64,000 bases of DNA, taken from the NCBI GenBank assembly GCA_032622095.1, contig CP136065.1, forward strand, positions 118,087,195 through 118,151,194, written 5' to 3'. How positions within the stretch are numbered: the stretch's first letter is position 1; each line of letters opens with the position of its first letter. Of this stretch, positions 44,041-56,408 are shown one piece after another. The position numbers and the translations under genes were made by a program. Under the pieces are notes generated by a model. That model was not told the origin of the DNA. It did no database searches and saw nothing but the letters and a program-made list of their open reading frames with translations. Origin of the DNA: Siphonodentalium dalli (taxonomy: Eukaryota; Mollusca; Scaphopoda; Gadilida; Siphonodentaliidae).

Positions 44041-44144
44041 CAAGGGTTCGGGTATTGCAGTCAGCTTTGAATGCAGAATAAGTCTGAAGATCCGTCTTGA
44101 ACTTGTATGACGATTGCGCGGGCGGTAGAGAAAGCACATAATAC

Positions 44145-44200
44145 TTTGACGTTAAAAATGACAAATGTTTCCTGACGTTGTGTTTCTTTTCAGTGCATTA
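44145..44200 (-). promoter_or_regulatory. Promoter-like block, copy 3 (minus strand)
   Basis: On the minus strand CTGAAAAGAAACACAAC begins at 44192, followed by CAGGAAACATTTGTC and TTTTTAACG, matching the blocks at 42634 and 42912. It points at the minus-strand frame and the two minus-strand stem-loops. Confidence 0.5.
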
Positions 44201-44246
44201 TCTGTTAGTTTCACCATTTCGATATGTTATAGATTAAATTCATGAT

Positions 44247-44346
44247 NNNNNNNNNNNNNNNNNNNNNNNNNNNNNNNNNNNNNNNNNNNNNNNNNNNNNN
44301 NNNNNNNNNNNNNNNNNNNNNNNNNNNNNNNNNNNNNNNNNNNNNN
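44247..44346. other. Assembly gap, 100 N
   Basis: Exactly 100 N, the usual placeholder for a gap of unknown size. Unique sequence lies to the left and satellite A-II directly to the right, so the true missing length may be large. Confidence 0.99.
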
Positions 44347-47300
44347 TCTCCAAAATTGTCCATACCCCATTTAACACCCACGGGGTGGCACCCAGGTTGA
44401 TGGGTGGGTGGTCGGGGTGTTTATGCGGTATTTGGGGTAGGCTACCCACCCATTCCGTCAAATCGGTCTAAATTCCTACCCTTCTCGAAAATTGTCTATA
44501 CCACAAGTTCACCCCTGAGTTTGGGTCGGGGTGTTTCTATGGTAAATTTGGGCGGGCTACCAATCCATGCCATCAAATTGTTCGAAATCTTTACCGTTCT
44601 CGAAAATGGTCCATACCCCTTTTCACCAATCGGGGTGGCACCCCCGGGGTGATGGGTGGGGGTCCGGTGTTTCTGGGAGGTATATGGGGCGGGCCACACA
44701 CCCATGCCGTCAAATCGGTTGAAATCCTTACCGTTCTCGAAAATGGTCCATACCCCAATTGTAACCCCTCGGGTGGCACCCCGGGTAACGAGTGGCGGTC
44801 GGGGTGTTTCAAGGGTGCACTTGGGGCTGGCCACCCACCCACCCACCCATGTCTTCAAATTAGTCGAAATCATTACCGTTCTCGAAAATGGTCCATACCA
44901 CATTTTCACACCGTCGGGGTGGCACCCCGGGGTAATAGATGGGAGTCGGGCTGTTTCTAGATGGTATTTGGGGCGGGCCACCCACCCATGCCCTCAAATC
45001 GGTGGAAATCCTTACATTTCTCGAAAATTGTCCTTACCCCATTTTCACCCCTCTGGATGGCACCCCGGGGTGATGAGTGGGGGATCGGGTGTGTTCCTAA
45101 GGCTATTTGGGGCAGGCCACCAACTCGGTCGAAATTCTTACCGTTCTCTAAAATGGTTCATACCCGATTTTAACACCACGGGTGACACCCTCGGGGTGGC
45201 ACACCCGGGGTGATGGATGGGTGTCGGGTGTCGGTGTGTTTATAGGAGATATTTGGGGCCACCCACCCATGCCGTCAAATCGGTCGAAATCCTTACCGTT
45301 CTCGGAAATAGTTTATACCCTATTTCACTCCTTCGGGTGGCACCACTCTGGGGGTTTGGGCAGGGATTTGGGTGTTTCTGGGAGGTATATGTGACGGGCC
45401 ACCCACCCACGCCGTCAAATCGGTCAAAATCTTTACCGTTCTCGATAATGGTCCATATCCTGAAGTGATTGGAAGGGAGTCGGTTGTTTATAGGGAGTAT
45501 TTGGGACAGGCCACCCACCCATCCGTCAAATCGGTCGAAATCCCTACTGTTCTCGAAAATGGTCCATACCCAATTGTTACCCCCTCGGGGTGGCACCCCC
45601 GTGGGTAATGGTGTGGGTTGGGGGGTTTCTATGTGGTATTTGGGGCGGGCCACCCACCCATGCCGTCAAATCGATCGAAATCCTTACCATTCTCGAAAAT
45701 TGCCCATACCCCATGTTCACCCCTACGGAGTGGCTTAACCGGTGTGATAGGTGGGAGTCGGGGTGTTTCTATGTTGTATTTGGGGCGGGCCACCCACCCA
45801 TGCCGTCAAATCCATACGGCATTTTCACTCCCTAAGGGTGATACCCCCCCCCCCACCGGAGTGATGGGTGGGGTGGGGTTTTTCTAGTGGGTATTTGGGA
45901 CGGGCCACCCACTCTGTGGGCGGCACTCCTCGTGGTGATGGGTGGGAGGATCGGTTGTTCATATGGGGTATTTGGGGCAAGCCACCGACCCATGTCATCA
46001 AATCGGTCGAAATCCTAACTGTTATCAAAAATGGTTCAAACCCCATGTTCACCCCATTGGTATGGCAGCCCATGGGGTTGATGCGTCGGGGTCGGCTTGT
46101 TTCTAGGAGGTATTTGGGGTGGCATATTTTCACCCACATGCCATCAAATCGGGCGAAATCCTTCATGTTCTCGAAAATGGTCCTTACCCCATTTTCACCC
46201 CCTCGGGGTGGCAACCCGGGGTGAAGGGTGAGGGATCCGAGAGTTTCTAGGGTATTTTGGGTGGATCACCCACCCATGCCGTCAAATCGGTCGAAATCCT
46301 TACCTTTCTCGAAAATGAACCATACCCCATTTTCACAACCTCTGGGTGGCACCCCACACGCAGGTGATTGTTATGGGATTGGGGTGTTTCTAAGGTGTAC
46401 ATGAGGTGGGCCTCTCACCCATGCCGGCAAATCAATGGAAATTGTTACCCTCCCCGACTTGTCCATACCCCATTTTCACCCATCGGGGTGATGGGTGGGT
46501 TCGGGTTATTTCTAGAGCGGATTTGGGGCGGGCCATCCACCCATGCCGTGAAATCGGTCGAAATCCTTACCGTTCTCGAAAATTGTCCATACCCCATTTT
46601 GACCCGCTCGGGGTGGCACCATTGGGATGATGGTTGGGGTCGGGTGTTTATGAGGGGTATTTGGGGCGGGCCACCCACCCATGCCGTCAAATCGGTCAAA
46701 TCGTTACCGTTCTCGAAAATGGTCCATACCTCATTTTCACACCCTCGGGTGGCACTCCCGGGGTAATGGGTGGGGGCCGGGGTGTTTCTAGGGAGTAATT
46801 GGCGCGGGCCACCCACCCATGTCGTCAAATCGTTATAAATCCTTACCTTTATCGAAAATTGTCCTTACACCATTTTACACCACTCGGGGTGGCGCCCGCG
46901 GGGTGATGGGTGGGGCATCGTGGTGTTTCTAGAGGGTATTTGTGGCAGGCCACCAAATCGGTCGAAACCTTACCGTTCTCCAAAATTGTCCATACCCCAT
47001 TTAACACCCACGGGGTGGCACCCAGGTTGATGGGTGGGTGGTCGGGGTGTTTATGCGGTATTTGGGGTAGGCTACTCAACCATTCCGTCAAATCGGTCTA
47101 AATTCCTACCCTTCTCGAAAATTGTCTATACCACAAGTTCATCCCTGAGTTTGGGTCGGGGTGTTTCTATGGTAAATTTGGGCGGGCTACCAATCCATGC
47201 CATCAAATTGGTCGAAATCTTTACCGTTCTCGAAAATGGTCCATACCCCTTTTCACCAATCGGGGTTCCACCCCCGGGGTGATGGGTGGGGGTCCGGTGT

Positions 47301-48640
47301 TTCTGGGAGGTATATGGGGCGGGCCACACACCCATGCCGTCAAATCGGTTGAAATTCTTACCGTTCTCGAAAATGGTCCATACCCCAATTGTAACCCCTC
47401 GGGTGGCACCCCGGGTAACGAGTGGCGGTCGGGGTGTTTCAAGGGTGCACTTGTGGCTGGCCACCCACCCACCCACCCATGTCTTCAAATTAGTCGAAAT
47501 CATTACCGTTCTCGAAAATGGTCCATACCACATTTTCACACCGTCGGGGTGGCACCCCGGGTAATAGATGGGAGTCGGGCTGTTTCTAGATGGTATTTGG
47601 GGCGGGCCACCCACCCATGCCCTCAAATCGGTGGAAATCCTTACATTTCTCGAAAATTGTCCTTACCCCATTTTCATCCCTCTGGATGGCACCCCCGGGG
47701 TGATGAGTGGGGGATCGGGTGTGTTTCTAAGGCTATTTGGGGCCGGCCACCAACACGGTCGAAATTCTTACCGTTCTCTAAAATGGTTCATACCCGATTT
47801 TAACACCACGGGTGGCACCCTCGGTGTGGCACACCCGGGGTGATGGATGGGTGTCGGGTGTCGGTGTGTTTATAGGAGGTATTTGGGGCCACCCACCCAT
47901 GCCGTCAAATCGGTCGAAATCCTTACCGTTCTCGGAAATAGTTTATACCCATTTCACCCCTTCGGGTGGCACCACTCTGGGTGTTTGGGCAGGGATTGGG
48001 GTGTTTCTGGGAGGTATATGTGACGGGCCACCCACCCACGCCATCAAATCGGTCCAAATCTTTACCGTTCTCGATAATGGTCTATATCCTGAAGTGATTG
48101 GAAGGGAGTCGGTTGTTTATAGGGAGTATTTGGGACAGGCCACCCACCCATCCGTCAAATCGGTCGAAATCCCTACTGTTCTCGAAAATGGTCCATACCC
48201 AATTGTTACCCCATCGGGTGGCACCCCGTGGATAATGGTGTGGGTTGGGGAGTTTCTATGTGGTATTTGGGGCGGGCCACCCACCCATGCAGTCAAATCG
48301 GTCGAAACCCCTACGGTTCTCGAAGATGATCCTTATCCCATTTTCACTCACTCGGGGTAGCACCCCGTGGGTGAAGGGTGGGGTCGGGGTGTTTCTCTGG
48401 AGTATTTGGGAGGGCCATGCACCCATGCCGTTAAATCGGTTGAAACCCTTAGCTTTCTCGAAACTGGTCCATACCCCATGTTTACCCCCTCGGGGTGGCA
48501 CCCCGGGGCGATGAATGGGTGGGTGTCGGGGTGTTTATTTGGGGCCACCCACCCATCCAGTCAAATCGGTCGAAACCCCTACGGTTCTTGAAAATGGTCT
48601 ATACCCATGGGGTATTTCGGGCGGGCCACCCACCAGCCTT
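44347..48640 (-). repeat. Satellite A-II array, about 30 units of ~140 bp
   Basis: A diverged form of satellite A in the orientation of the foldback element's right arm: GGGGTATTTGGGGCGGGCC, CACCCACCCATGCCGTCAAA, TCGGTCGAAATCCTTACCG, TTCTCGAAAATGGTCCATAC. It usually reads GGGCGGGCC where the foldback arms read GGCCGGCC. 44347-45660 and 46977-48290 are near-identical, with an offset of 2,630 bp. Open frames across the array are artefacts. Confidence 0.93.
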
Positions 48641-48991
48641 ATCAAATTTGTCTTGGGGAGAGACAGAAAGAAGTATATATGCAATCATTTGATAGCGTTT
48701 GAGATGATAGAGTGGGTTTTGAATTGTCCTCGGTTTAGGGACACCATTAGGAACCATTTGTTTGACCATATTTGGTCTTATTCCAAAAACATTGGGCGAC
48801 TGTCATCATAATGTTTTAGTGGTCAGATGTGAATTGGCCCCACAGGGCCCTATTGTAACATTTTGACATAAATTTGTCTTTCGAAAACATATCCTATACT
48901 AACACTTCGAATGACTTCCTGTGTTTGTTGGTCCCAAAAATAAAAAGATCCCACAAAAATTCAACTTCGTAATAATAATGACTTATAATAT
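48641..48991 (+). repeat. Module C (inserted non-satellite unit), copy 1, left part
   Basis: Starts near TTATCAAATTTGTCTTGGGG and includes GTCAGATGTGAATTGGCC, GGGCCCTATTGTAACATTTT and TTCAACTTCGTAATAATAAT. It recurs at 49690-49975, 51127-51483, 51610-51786 and 51985-52266 as part of higher-order repeats. Noncoding. Confidence 0.85.
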
Positions 48992-48995
48992 TTAA

Positions 48996-49489
48996 AGGTA
49001 CGGTTGGCCTTGGCGGTGGGTATCCTGTGAAAATATTTCCACCCGTCAAAAACCGCCACAAACAGAAAGAACAACAAAATGAAGACAGACTTTGTCCGTA
49101 TACAAATAAGAAATATCGCATAAACAGTATGTTATTGTCATATATTTGACCATTGTTATGTAAACAAAGGCATAAAAAGTAACTTTTCTGGTGTTTGTTT
49201 ATATTATGATGGTAAACATAAAGAGCGTTCTTTGTTGGTGAATTCCTGATATGGAACGAATAAAGAGCGTTTATGCCATTTGTGTGTGATTAGCCAGCAG
49301 CATTGTGCTGTCTTCTGTAACACAATCAGGCTCTTGCTTAGGTAAAATATAGTAAATATTTATGATAACATGCTGTTTACGCGATGGTCATGGTATATAT
49401 GAACGAAACTGTATGCGTTTTAATGTTTTTCTGTTTACGGTGATTGGAACAAATATGAATATTTTCGACAACGAAGGCCTCACGTGCCT
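48996..49489 (-). mobile_element. TTAA-associated MITE family T, copy 2, inserted in module C
   Basis: TTAA at 48992-48995 and 49490-49493 flanks it exactly. Ends read AGGTACGGTTGGCC and, inverted, AGGCACGTGAGGCC. Paralogous modules at 51480 and 51783 read ATATTTAAGTCGATTTG without the insert and serve as empty sites. It is inverted relative to the copies at 21029 and 61384. Confidence 0.88.
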
Positions 49490-49493
49490 TTAA

Positions 49494-50112
49494 GTCGATT
49501 TGAGTTTGATTATACAGTCCCGGATCGACTATGGAAGTTCAACAAATGCGCCAATCGTGGCGATGAAAGGCCAGAACGAAAATGGAAGTTGCCATACCTT
49601 AACATATTTGTCTTGGTGAGAGACGCAAATCGGTTGAAATCCTTACCTTTCTCGAAACTGGTCAATACCCCAGTTTAACCCACTCGGGTGCGTTGGTGGT
49701 TTTGAATTGTCCTCGACTAAGTGGCACCATAAGGAACCATTTGTGTGACCATATTTGGTCTTATTCGAAAAACATTGGGCGACGGTCGTCATACTGTTTT
49801 AGTGGTCAGATGTGAATTGGCCGAAGGGCCCTATTGTAATATTTTGACATAAATTGGTCTTTCGAAAAGATATCCTATACTAACACTTCGAATGATTTCC
49901 TGTGTTGGTTGGTCCCAAAAATAAAAAGATCTCACAAAAATTCAACTTCGTAATAATAATGACTTATAATATGTAAGTCGATTTGAGTTTGATTATACAG
50001 TCCCGGATCGACTATGGAAGTTCAACAAATGCGCCAATCGTGGCGATGAAAGGGCCAGAACGAAAATGGAAGTTGCCATACCTTAACATATTTGTCTTGG
50101 TGAGAGACGCAA
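49494..50112 (+). repeat. Module C, continuation and second copy
   Basis: GTCGATTTGAGTTTGATTAT and TCGTGGCGATGAAAGG occur at 49493-49633 and again at 49978-50115. A short satellite A-II piece lies between (49620-49690). This block recurs at 51786-52405 with an offset of 2,292 bp. Confidence 0.85.
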
Positions 50113-51126
50113 ATCGGTTGAAATCCTTACCTTTCTCGAAACTGGTCCATACCCCAGTTTATCCCACTCGGTGGCACACCCCGAGGGTGGTGGATGGGGG
50201 TTCGGGTGTTTCTATGGGGTATTTGGGGTGGTCCACCCACCCAAGCCGTCAAATCGGTCGAAATCCCTACGGTTTTCGAAAAGGGTCCATACCCCATTTT
50301 CACCCCCTCGGGGTGGCACACCCGGGGTGATGGATTGGTGTCGGGTGTCGGGGTGTTTATATGAGGTATTTGGGGCCACCCACCCATGCCGTCAAATCGG
50401 TCGAAATCATTACCGTTCTCGGAAATAGTTTATACCCCATTTCACCCCTTCGGGTGGCACCACTCTGGGTGTTTGGGCAGGGATTGGGGTGTTTCTGGGA
50501 GGTATATGTGACGGGCCACCCATCCACGCCGTCAAATCGGTCCAAATCTTTACCGTTCTCGATAATGGTCCATACCCTGAAGTGGTTGGAAGGGAGTCGG
50601 TTGTTTATAGGGAGTATTTGGGACAGGCCACCCACCCATCCGTCAAATCGGTCGAAATCCCTACTGTTCTCGAAAATGGTCCATACCCAATTGTTACCCC
50701 CTCGGGGTGGCACCCCCGTGGGTAATGGTGTGGGTTGGGGAGTTTCTATGTGGTATTTGGGGCGGGCCACCCACCCATGCAGTCAAATCGGTCGAAACCC
50801 CTACGGTTCTCGAAGATGATCCTTATCCCATTTTCACTCACTCGGGGTAGCACCCCGTGGGTGAAGGGTGGGGTCGGGGTGTTTCTCTGGAGTATTTGGG
50901 AGGGCCATGCACCCATGCCGTTAAATCGGTTGAAACCCTTAGCTTTCTCGAAACTGGTCCATACCCCATGTTTACCCCCTCGGGGTGGCACCACCGGGGT
51001 GATGGATGGGTGGGTGTCGGGGTGTTTATTTGGGGCCACCCACCCATCCAGTCAAATCGGTCGAAACCCCTACGGTTCTTGAAAATGGTCTATACCCATG
51101 GGGTATTTCGGGCGGGACACCCACCA
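50113..51126 (-). repeat. Satellite A-II, second block
   Basis: About seven units. Positions 50340-51125 closely match 47860-48640, and 50113-50825 closely matches 52405-53117. Confidence 0.92.
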
Positions 51127-52404
51127 GCCTTATCAAATTTGTCTTGGGGAGAGACCGAAAGAAGTATATATGCATTCATTTGATAGCGTTTGAGATGATA
51201 GAGTGGGTTTTGAATTGTCCTCGGTTTAGGGGCACCATTAGGAACCATTTGTTTGACCATATTTGGTCTTATTCCAAAAACATTGGGCGACTGTCATCAT
51301 AATGTTTTAGTGGTCAGATGTGAATTGGCCGAAGGGCCCTATTGTAACATTTTGACATAAATTTGTCTTTCGAAAACATATCCTATACTAACACTTCGAA
51401 TGACTTCCTGTGTTTGTTGGTCCCAAAAATAAAAAGATCCCAACAAAATTCAACTTCGTAATAATAATGACGTATAATATTTAAGTCGATTTGAGTTTGA
51501 GTATACAGTCCCGGATCGACTATGGAATTTCAACAAATGCGCCAATCGTGGCGATGAAAGGCCAGAACGAAAATGGAAGTTGCCATACCTTAACATATTT
51601 GTCTTGGTGAGAGACGCAAATGTGAATTGGCCGAAGGGCCCTATTGTAACATTTTGACATAAATTTGTCTTTCGAAAACATATCCTATACTAACACTTCA
51701 AATGACTTCCTGTGTTTGTTGGTCCAAAAAATAAAAAGATCCCACAAAAATTCAACTTCGTAATAATAATGACTTATAATATTTAAGTCGATTTGAGTTT
51801 GATTATACAGTCCCGGATCGACTATGGAAGTTCAACAAATGCGCCAATCGTGGCGATGAAAGGCCAGAACGAAAATGGAAGTTGCCATACCTTAACATAT
51901 TTGTCTTGGTGAGAGACGCAAATCGGTTGAAATCCTTACCTTTCTCGAAACTGGTCAATACCCCAGTTTAACCCACTCGGGTGCGTTGGTGGTTTTGAAT
52001 TGTCCTCGACTAAGTGGCACCATAAGGAACCATTTGTGTGACCATATTTGGTCTTATTCGAAAAACATTGGGCGACGGTCGTCATATTGTTTTAGTGGTC
52101 AGATGTGAATTGGCCGAAGGGCCCTATTGTAATATTTTGACATAAATTGGTCTTTCGAAAAGATATCCTATACTAACACTTCGAATGATTTCCTGTGTTG
52201 GTTGGTCCCAAAAATAAAAAGATCTCACAAAAATTCAACTTCGTAATAATAATGACTTATAATATGTAAGTCGATTTGAGTTTGATTATACAGTCCCGGA
52301 TCGACTATGGAAGTTCAACAAATGCGCCAATCGTGGCGATGAAAGGCCAGAACGAAAATGGAAGTTGCCATACCTTAACATATTTGTCTTGGTGAGAGAC
52401 GCAA
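51127..52404 (+). repeat. Module C cluster, copies 3 to 5
   Basis: Three module C copies are separated by short satellite pieces. The copies at 51483 and 51786 lack the TTAA element found at 48996. Confidence 0.85.
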
Positions 52405-53894
52405 ATCGGTTGAAATCCTTACCTTTCTCGAAACTGGTCCATACCCCAGTTTATCCCACTCGGTGGCACACCCCGAGAGTGGTGGATGTGGGTTCGGGTG
52501 TTTCTATGGGGTATTTGGGGTGGTCCACCCACCCAAGCCGTCAAATCGGTCGAAATCCCTACGGTTTTCGAAAAGGGTCCATACCCAATTTTCACCCCCT
52601 CGGGGTGGCACACCCGGGGTGATGGATTGGTGTCGGGTGTCGGGGTGTTTATATGAGGTATTTGGGGCCACCCACCCATGCCGTCAAATCGGTCGAAATC
52701 ATTACCGTTCTCGGAAATAGTTTATACCCCATTTCACCCCTTCGGGTGGCACCACTCTGTGTGTTTGGGCAGGGATTGGGGTGTTTCTGTGAGGTATATG
52801 TGACGGGCCACCCATCCACGCCGTCAAATCGGTCCAAATCTTTACCGTTCTCGATAATGGTCCATACCCTGAAGTGATTGGAAGGGAGTCGGTTGTTTAT
52901 AGGGAGTATTTGGGACAGGCCACCCACCCATCCGTCAAATCGGTCGAAATCCCTACTGTTCTCGAAAATGGTCCATACCCAATTGTTACCCCCTCGGGGT
53001 GGCACCCCCGTGGGTAATGGTGTGGGTTGGGGAGTTTCTATGTGGTATTTGGGGCGGGCCACCCACCCATGCAGTCAAATCGGTCGAAACCCCTACGGTT
53101 CTCGAAACTGGTCCATACCCCAGTTTATCCCACTCGGTGAACACCCCGAGGGTGATGGATGGGCGTTCGGGTGTTTCTATGGGGTATTTGGGGTGGTCCA
53201 CCCACCAAGCTGTCAAATCGGTCGAAATCCCTACGGTTTTCGAAAAGGGTCCATACCCCATTTTCACCCCATCGGGGTGGCACACCCGGGGTGATGGATG
53301 GGTGTCGGGTGTCGGGGTGTTTATATGAGGTATTTGGGGCCACCCACCCATGCCGTCAAATCGGTCGAAATCATTACCGTTCTCGGAAATAGTTTATACC
53401 CCATTTCACCCCTTCGGGTGGCACCACTCTGGGTGTTTGGGCAGGGATTGGGGTGTTTCTGGGAGGTACCCCATTTTCACCCCTCGTGTTGGCACCATCG
53501 AGCTGATGGTTGGAGGCCGGGTGTTTCTGATGGGTATTTGGGGCCGGCCACACACCCATGCCGTCAAATCGGTCAAAATCCTTACCGTCTCGAAAATGAT
53601 TCATACCCCATTTTCACACCCTTGGGTGCCACCCCGGGGAAATGGGTGGGGTCGGGGTGTTTCTAGGGGATAATTGGAGCGGGCCACCACCCAGGCCGTC
53701 AATTCGGTAGAAATCCTTACCTTTATCCAAATTGTCCTTACACCATTTTACGCCCCTCGGGGTGGCACCCGCGGGGTGATGGATGGGGCATTGTGCTGTT
53801 TCTAGGGGGTATTTGGGGCAGATCGTTCGAAATCCTTACCATTCTCCAAAATTGTCCATACCCCATTTAACACCCACGGGGTGGCACCCCGGGG
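52405..53894 (-). repeat. Satellite A-II, third block
   Basis: About ten units. It ends ..GTGGCACCCCGGGG, where unrelated sequence begins. Confidence 0.92.
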
Positions 53895-54675
53895 CCTTGT
53901 ACTATGGACCATAATAATTTTAATCACAAGGTTAAGGGATGTACACAGGAGGCGGGCAAGTGCAATATACCACTGTATTGTAATAGTGTAGATTATACCC
54001 GTGTGCATGTGGGCTCATTGCCGATGGGTTATTGGGTTTGATCAGAATGGCATTCACACTGCGGCAATCAAGCGGTTGTCTCGTGGCAAACAACCTAAAG
54101 TCTGTATTGGAGTATTGACCAATTATGACATTCGTGCAGGGACGTTGTTAGAGGGTCTCCTTTGTGGGTACACAACTTGGAGTTTAAACCTGCACCTGAG
54201 ACTTTCTAGCTACGTCTCTTGTACATATTAGCAATAGAATACTGCAGCTATTCTGAATGACAAACCAACTAGAAATTAAATACATCGTACGACTTGAATT
54301 GTTGGAACAGACGATAACCATTTATGAAATATAACACAATGCACGAACGGTTGCGGTGTACTCACTGGGCGATTATTTAAAGGATACCGATTACCACTAA
54401 TCAAATTGAACACGGCTCACCCATGCACTAGCGATAACATCTCAATGAGTGTCTCCGAGGAATCATTTTTTTCATTGGTCAATCAAGTCACATGTGAAAA
54501 ACTTATTATTTTATTGGTCACCAATTATTGTATTGGTCAACATGCATGTGAAAGCGGAATTACAAGAAGTCGCCTATACACTGTTAGAATAAGAGTGGAG
54601 GTCTATGGTAATCGACACCTTTTGTGTGCCCCACTGAAGCTTGTGATTACAATAATTATGTTCTATAGTATAGGG
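53895..54675. mobile_element. Foldback-like insert within satellite A-II
   Basis: On the left, CTATGGACCATAATAATTTT then AATCACAAGG. On the right, CTTGTGATTACAATAATTAT then CTATAGTA. These are inverted copies over roughly 60-100 bp, with satellite A-II on both outer sides. The interior has no recognisable coding frame. No clean target duplication can be called. Confidence 0.55.
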
Positions 54676-56408
54676 TTGATGGGTGGGTGGTCGGGGTGTT
54701 TTATGTGGTATTTGGGGTGGGCCACCAACCCATTCCGTCAAATCGGTCTAAATTCCTACCCTCTGGGTGGCACCCCCGGGGTGATGGGCGGGGGTCGGGT
54801 GTTTCTGGAAGGTATATGGGCGGGACACACACCCATGTCGTCAAATCGGTTGAAAACCTTACCGTTCTCAAAAATGGTCCAAACACCATTTGTACCCCCT
54901 CGGGGTGATGGGTGGGGTTGTTTCAAATTGGTGTTTAAATTGTGTATTTAGGGTGGGGCACCCACACACACGCGGTCAAATCGGTTGAAATTCTTACCAT
55001 TCTCGAAAGTTGTCTATACCACATGTTCACCCCCCTGGGTCGCACACCCAATGTGATTGGTGGGGGTCGGGTGTTTCTATTGGGTATTTGGGGCGGGCCA
55101 CCTACCCATGCCGTCAAATCGGTAAAAATATTTACCGTTCTCGAGAATGGTCCATACACTATTTTCACACCTACGGGGTGTCACTCCCGGGGTGGTGTGG
55201 CTGTGGTGTTTGTATGGGGTATTTGGGCGGGCCATCCACCCATGCCGTCACGAAATTTGTCCATAACCTATTTTCACCTCTTCGGGGTGCCAACCCCAGA
55301 GGTTGATGGGATGGGTCTGGTGTTTCTAGGGGGTATTTGGGGCGGGCCACCCACAAATGCCGTTAAATCGGTCGAAATTCTTACCGTTCTGGTAAATGGT
55401 CGATACTGTTCTCGAAAATGGTCCATACCCCATTTTCACCTCTTCGTTGTTGATGGGCGGGGGTCTGGTGTCTATAGGGGGTATTTGGGACGAGCGACCC
55501 ACCCATGCCGTCAAATCGGTCGAAATACTTACCGTTCTCGAAATTGGTTCATCCCCCATTTTTACCCCTTCTGTTGTCACCACCCGGGGGTGATGAGTGG
55601 GGAGTCTGGTGTTTCTAGTAGGTATTTGGGGCGGGCCACCCACCCAGCATGCAATCAAATCGGTCGAAATCCCAACTGTTCTTGAAAATGGTTTATACCC
55701 CATTTCACCTCTTCGGGGTGGCACCCCCGGTGGTGATAGGTTGGGGTCGGTGTGTTTGTGGCAGGCCACCTAACCGTTCCGTCAAATTGGTCGAAATCTG
55801 TACCGTTCTCGAAAATGGTCGATGCTGTTCTCGAAAATGGTCCATATCCCATTTTCACCTCTTCTGGGTGGCAATCACCGGGTTTGCTGTGTGGGGGTCT
55901 GTCGTCTCTATGGGTGTTTGGGACGAGCCACCCACTCATGCCGTCAAATCGGTCGAAATCCTTACCGTTCTTGGAAATAGTTGATACCCCATTTCACCCC
56001 TTCTCGTGATAACACCCGGGGTGATTGGGTAGAGATTTGGGGTGTTTCTGGGAGATATATGGGACGGGCCACCCACCCATGCCGTCAAATCGGTCCAAAT
56101 CCTTACTGTTCTCGAAAATGGTCCATACCCCGAAGTGATTGGAAGGGAGTCGGTTGTTTCTAGGGAGTATTTGGGGTGGGCCACCCACCGTGCCGTCAAA
56201 TCGGTTTAAATCCAATGCTGTTCTCGAAAATGGTCCATACCCAATTGTTACCCAATCGGGGTGGCACCCCCGTGGGTAATGGGTGGGGATGGGAGTTTCT
56301 GTGTGGTATGTGGGGCGGGCTACCCACCCATGCAGTCAAATCGGTCGAAACCCCTACGGTTCTCGAAGATGGTCCATACCCCATTTTCACCCCCTCGGGG
56401 TAGCACGG
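54676..56408 (-). repeat. Satellite A-II, fourth block
   Basis: About twelve more-diverged units, several truncated. It ends at GGGGTAGCACGGGGTATGACG. Confidence 0.9.

Noticed and set aside
43846-44164. Core histone gene on the minus strand
   Set aside because: FKTDL near 44106 recalls H3, but the following residues do not match H3, H4, H2A or H2B in any frame.
44404-56403. Long open frames of up to 247 codons in the second satellite block
   Set aside because: Same cause as above in satellite A-II. No start context, domain or consistent frame between units.
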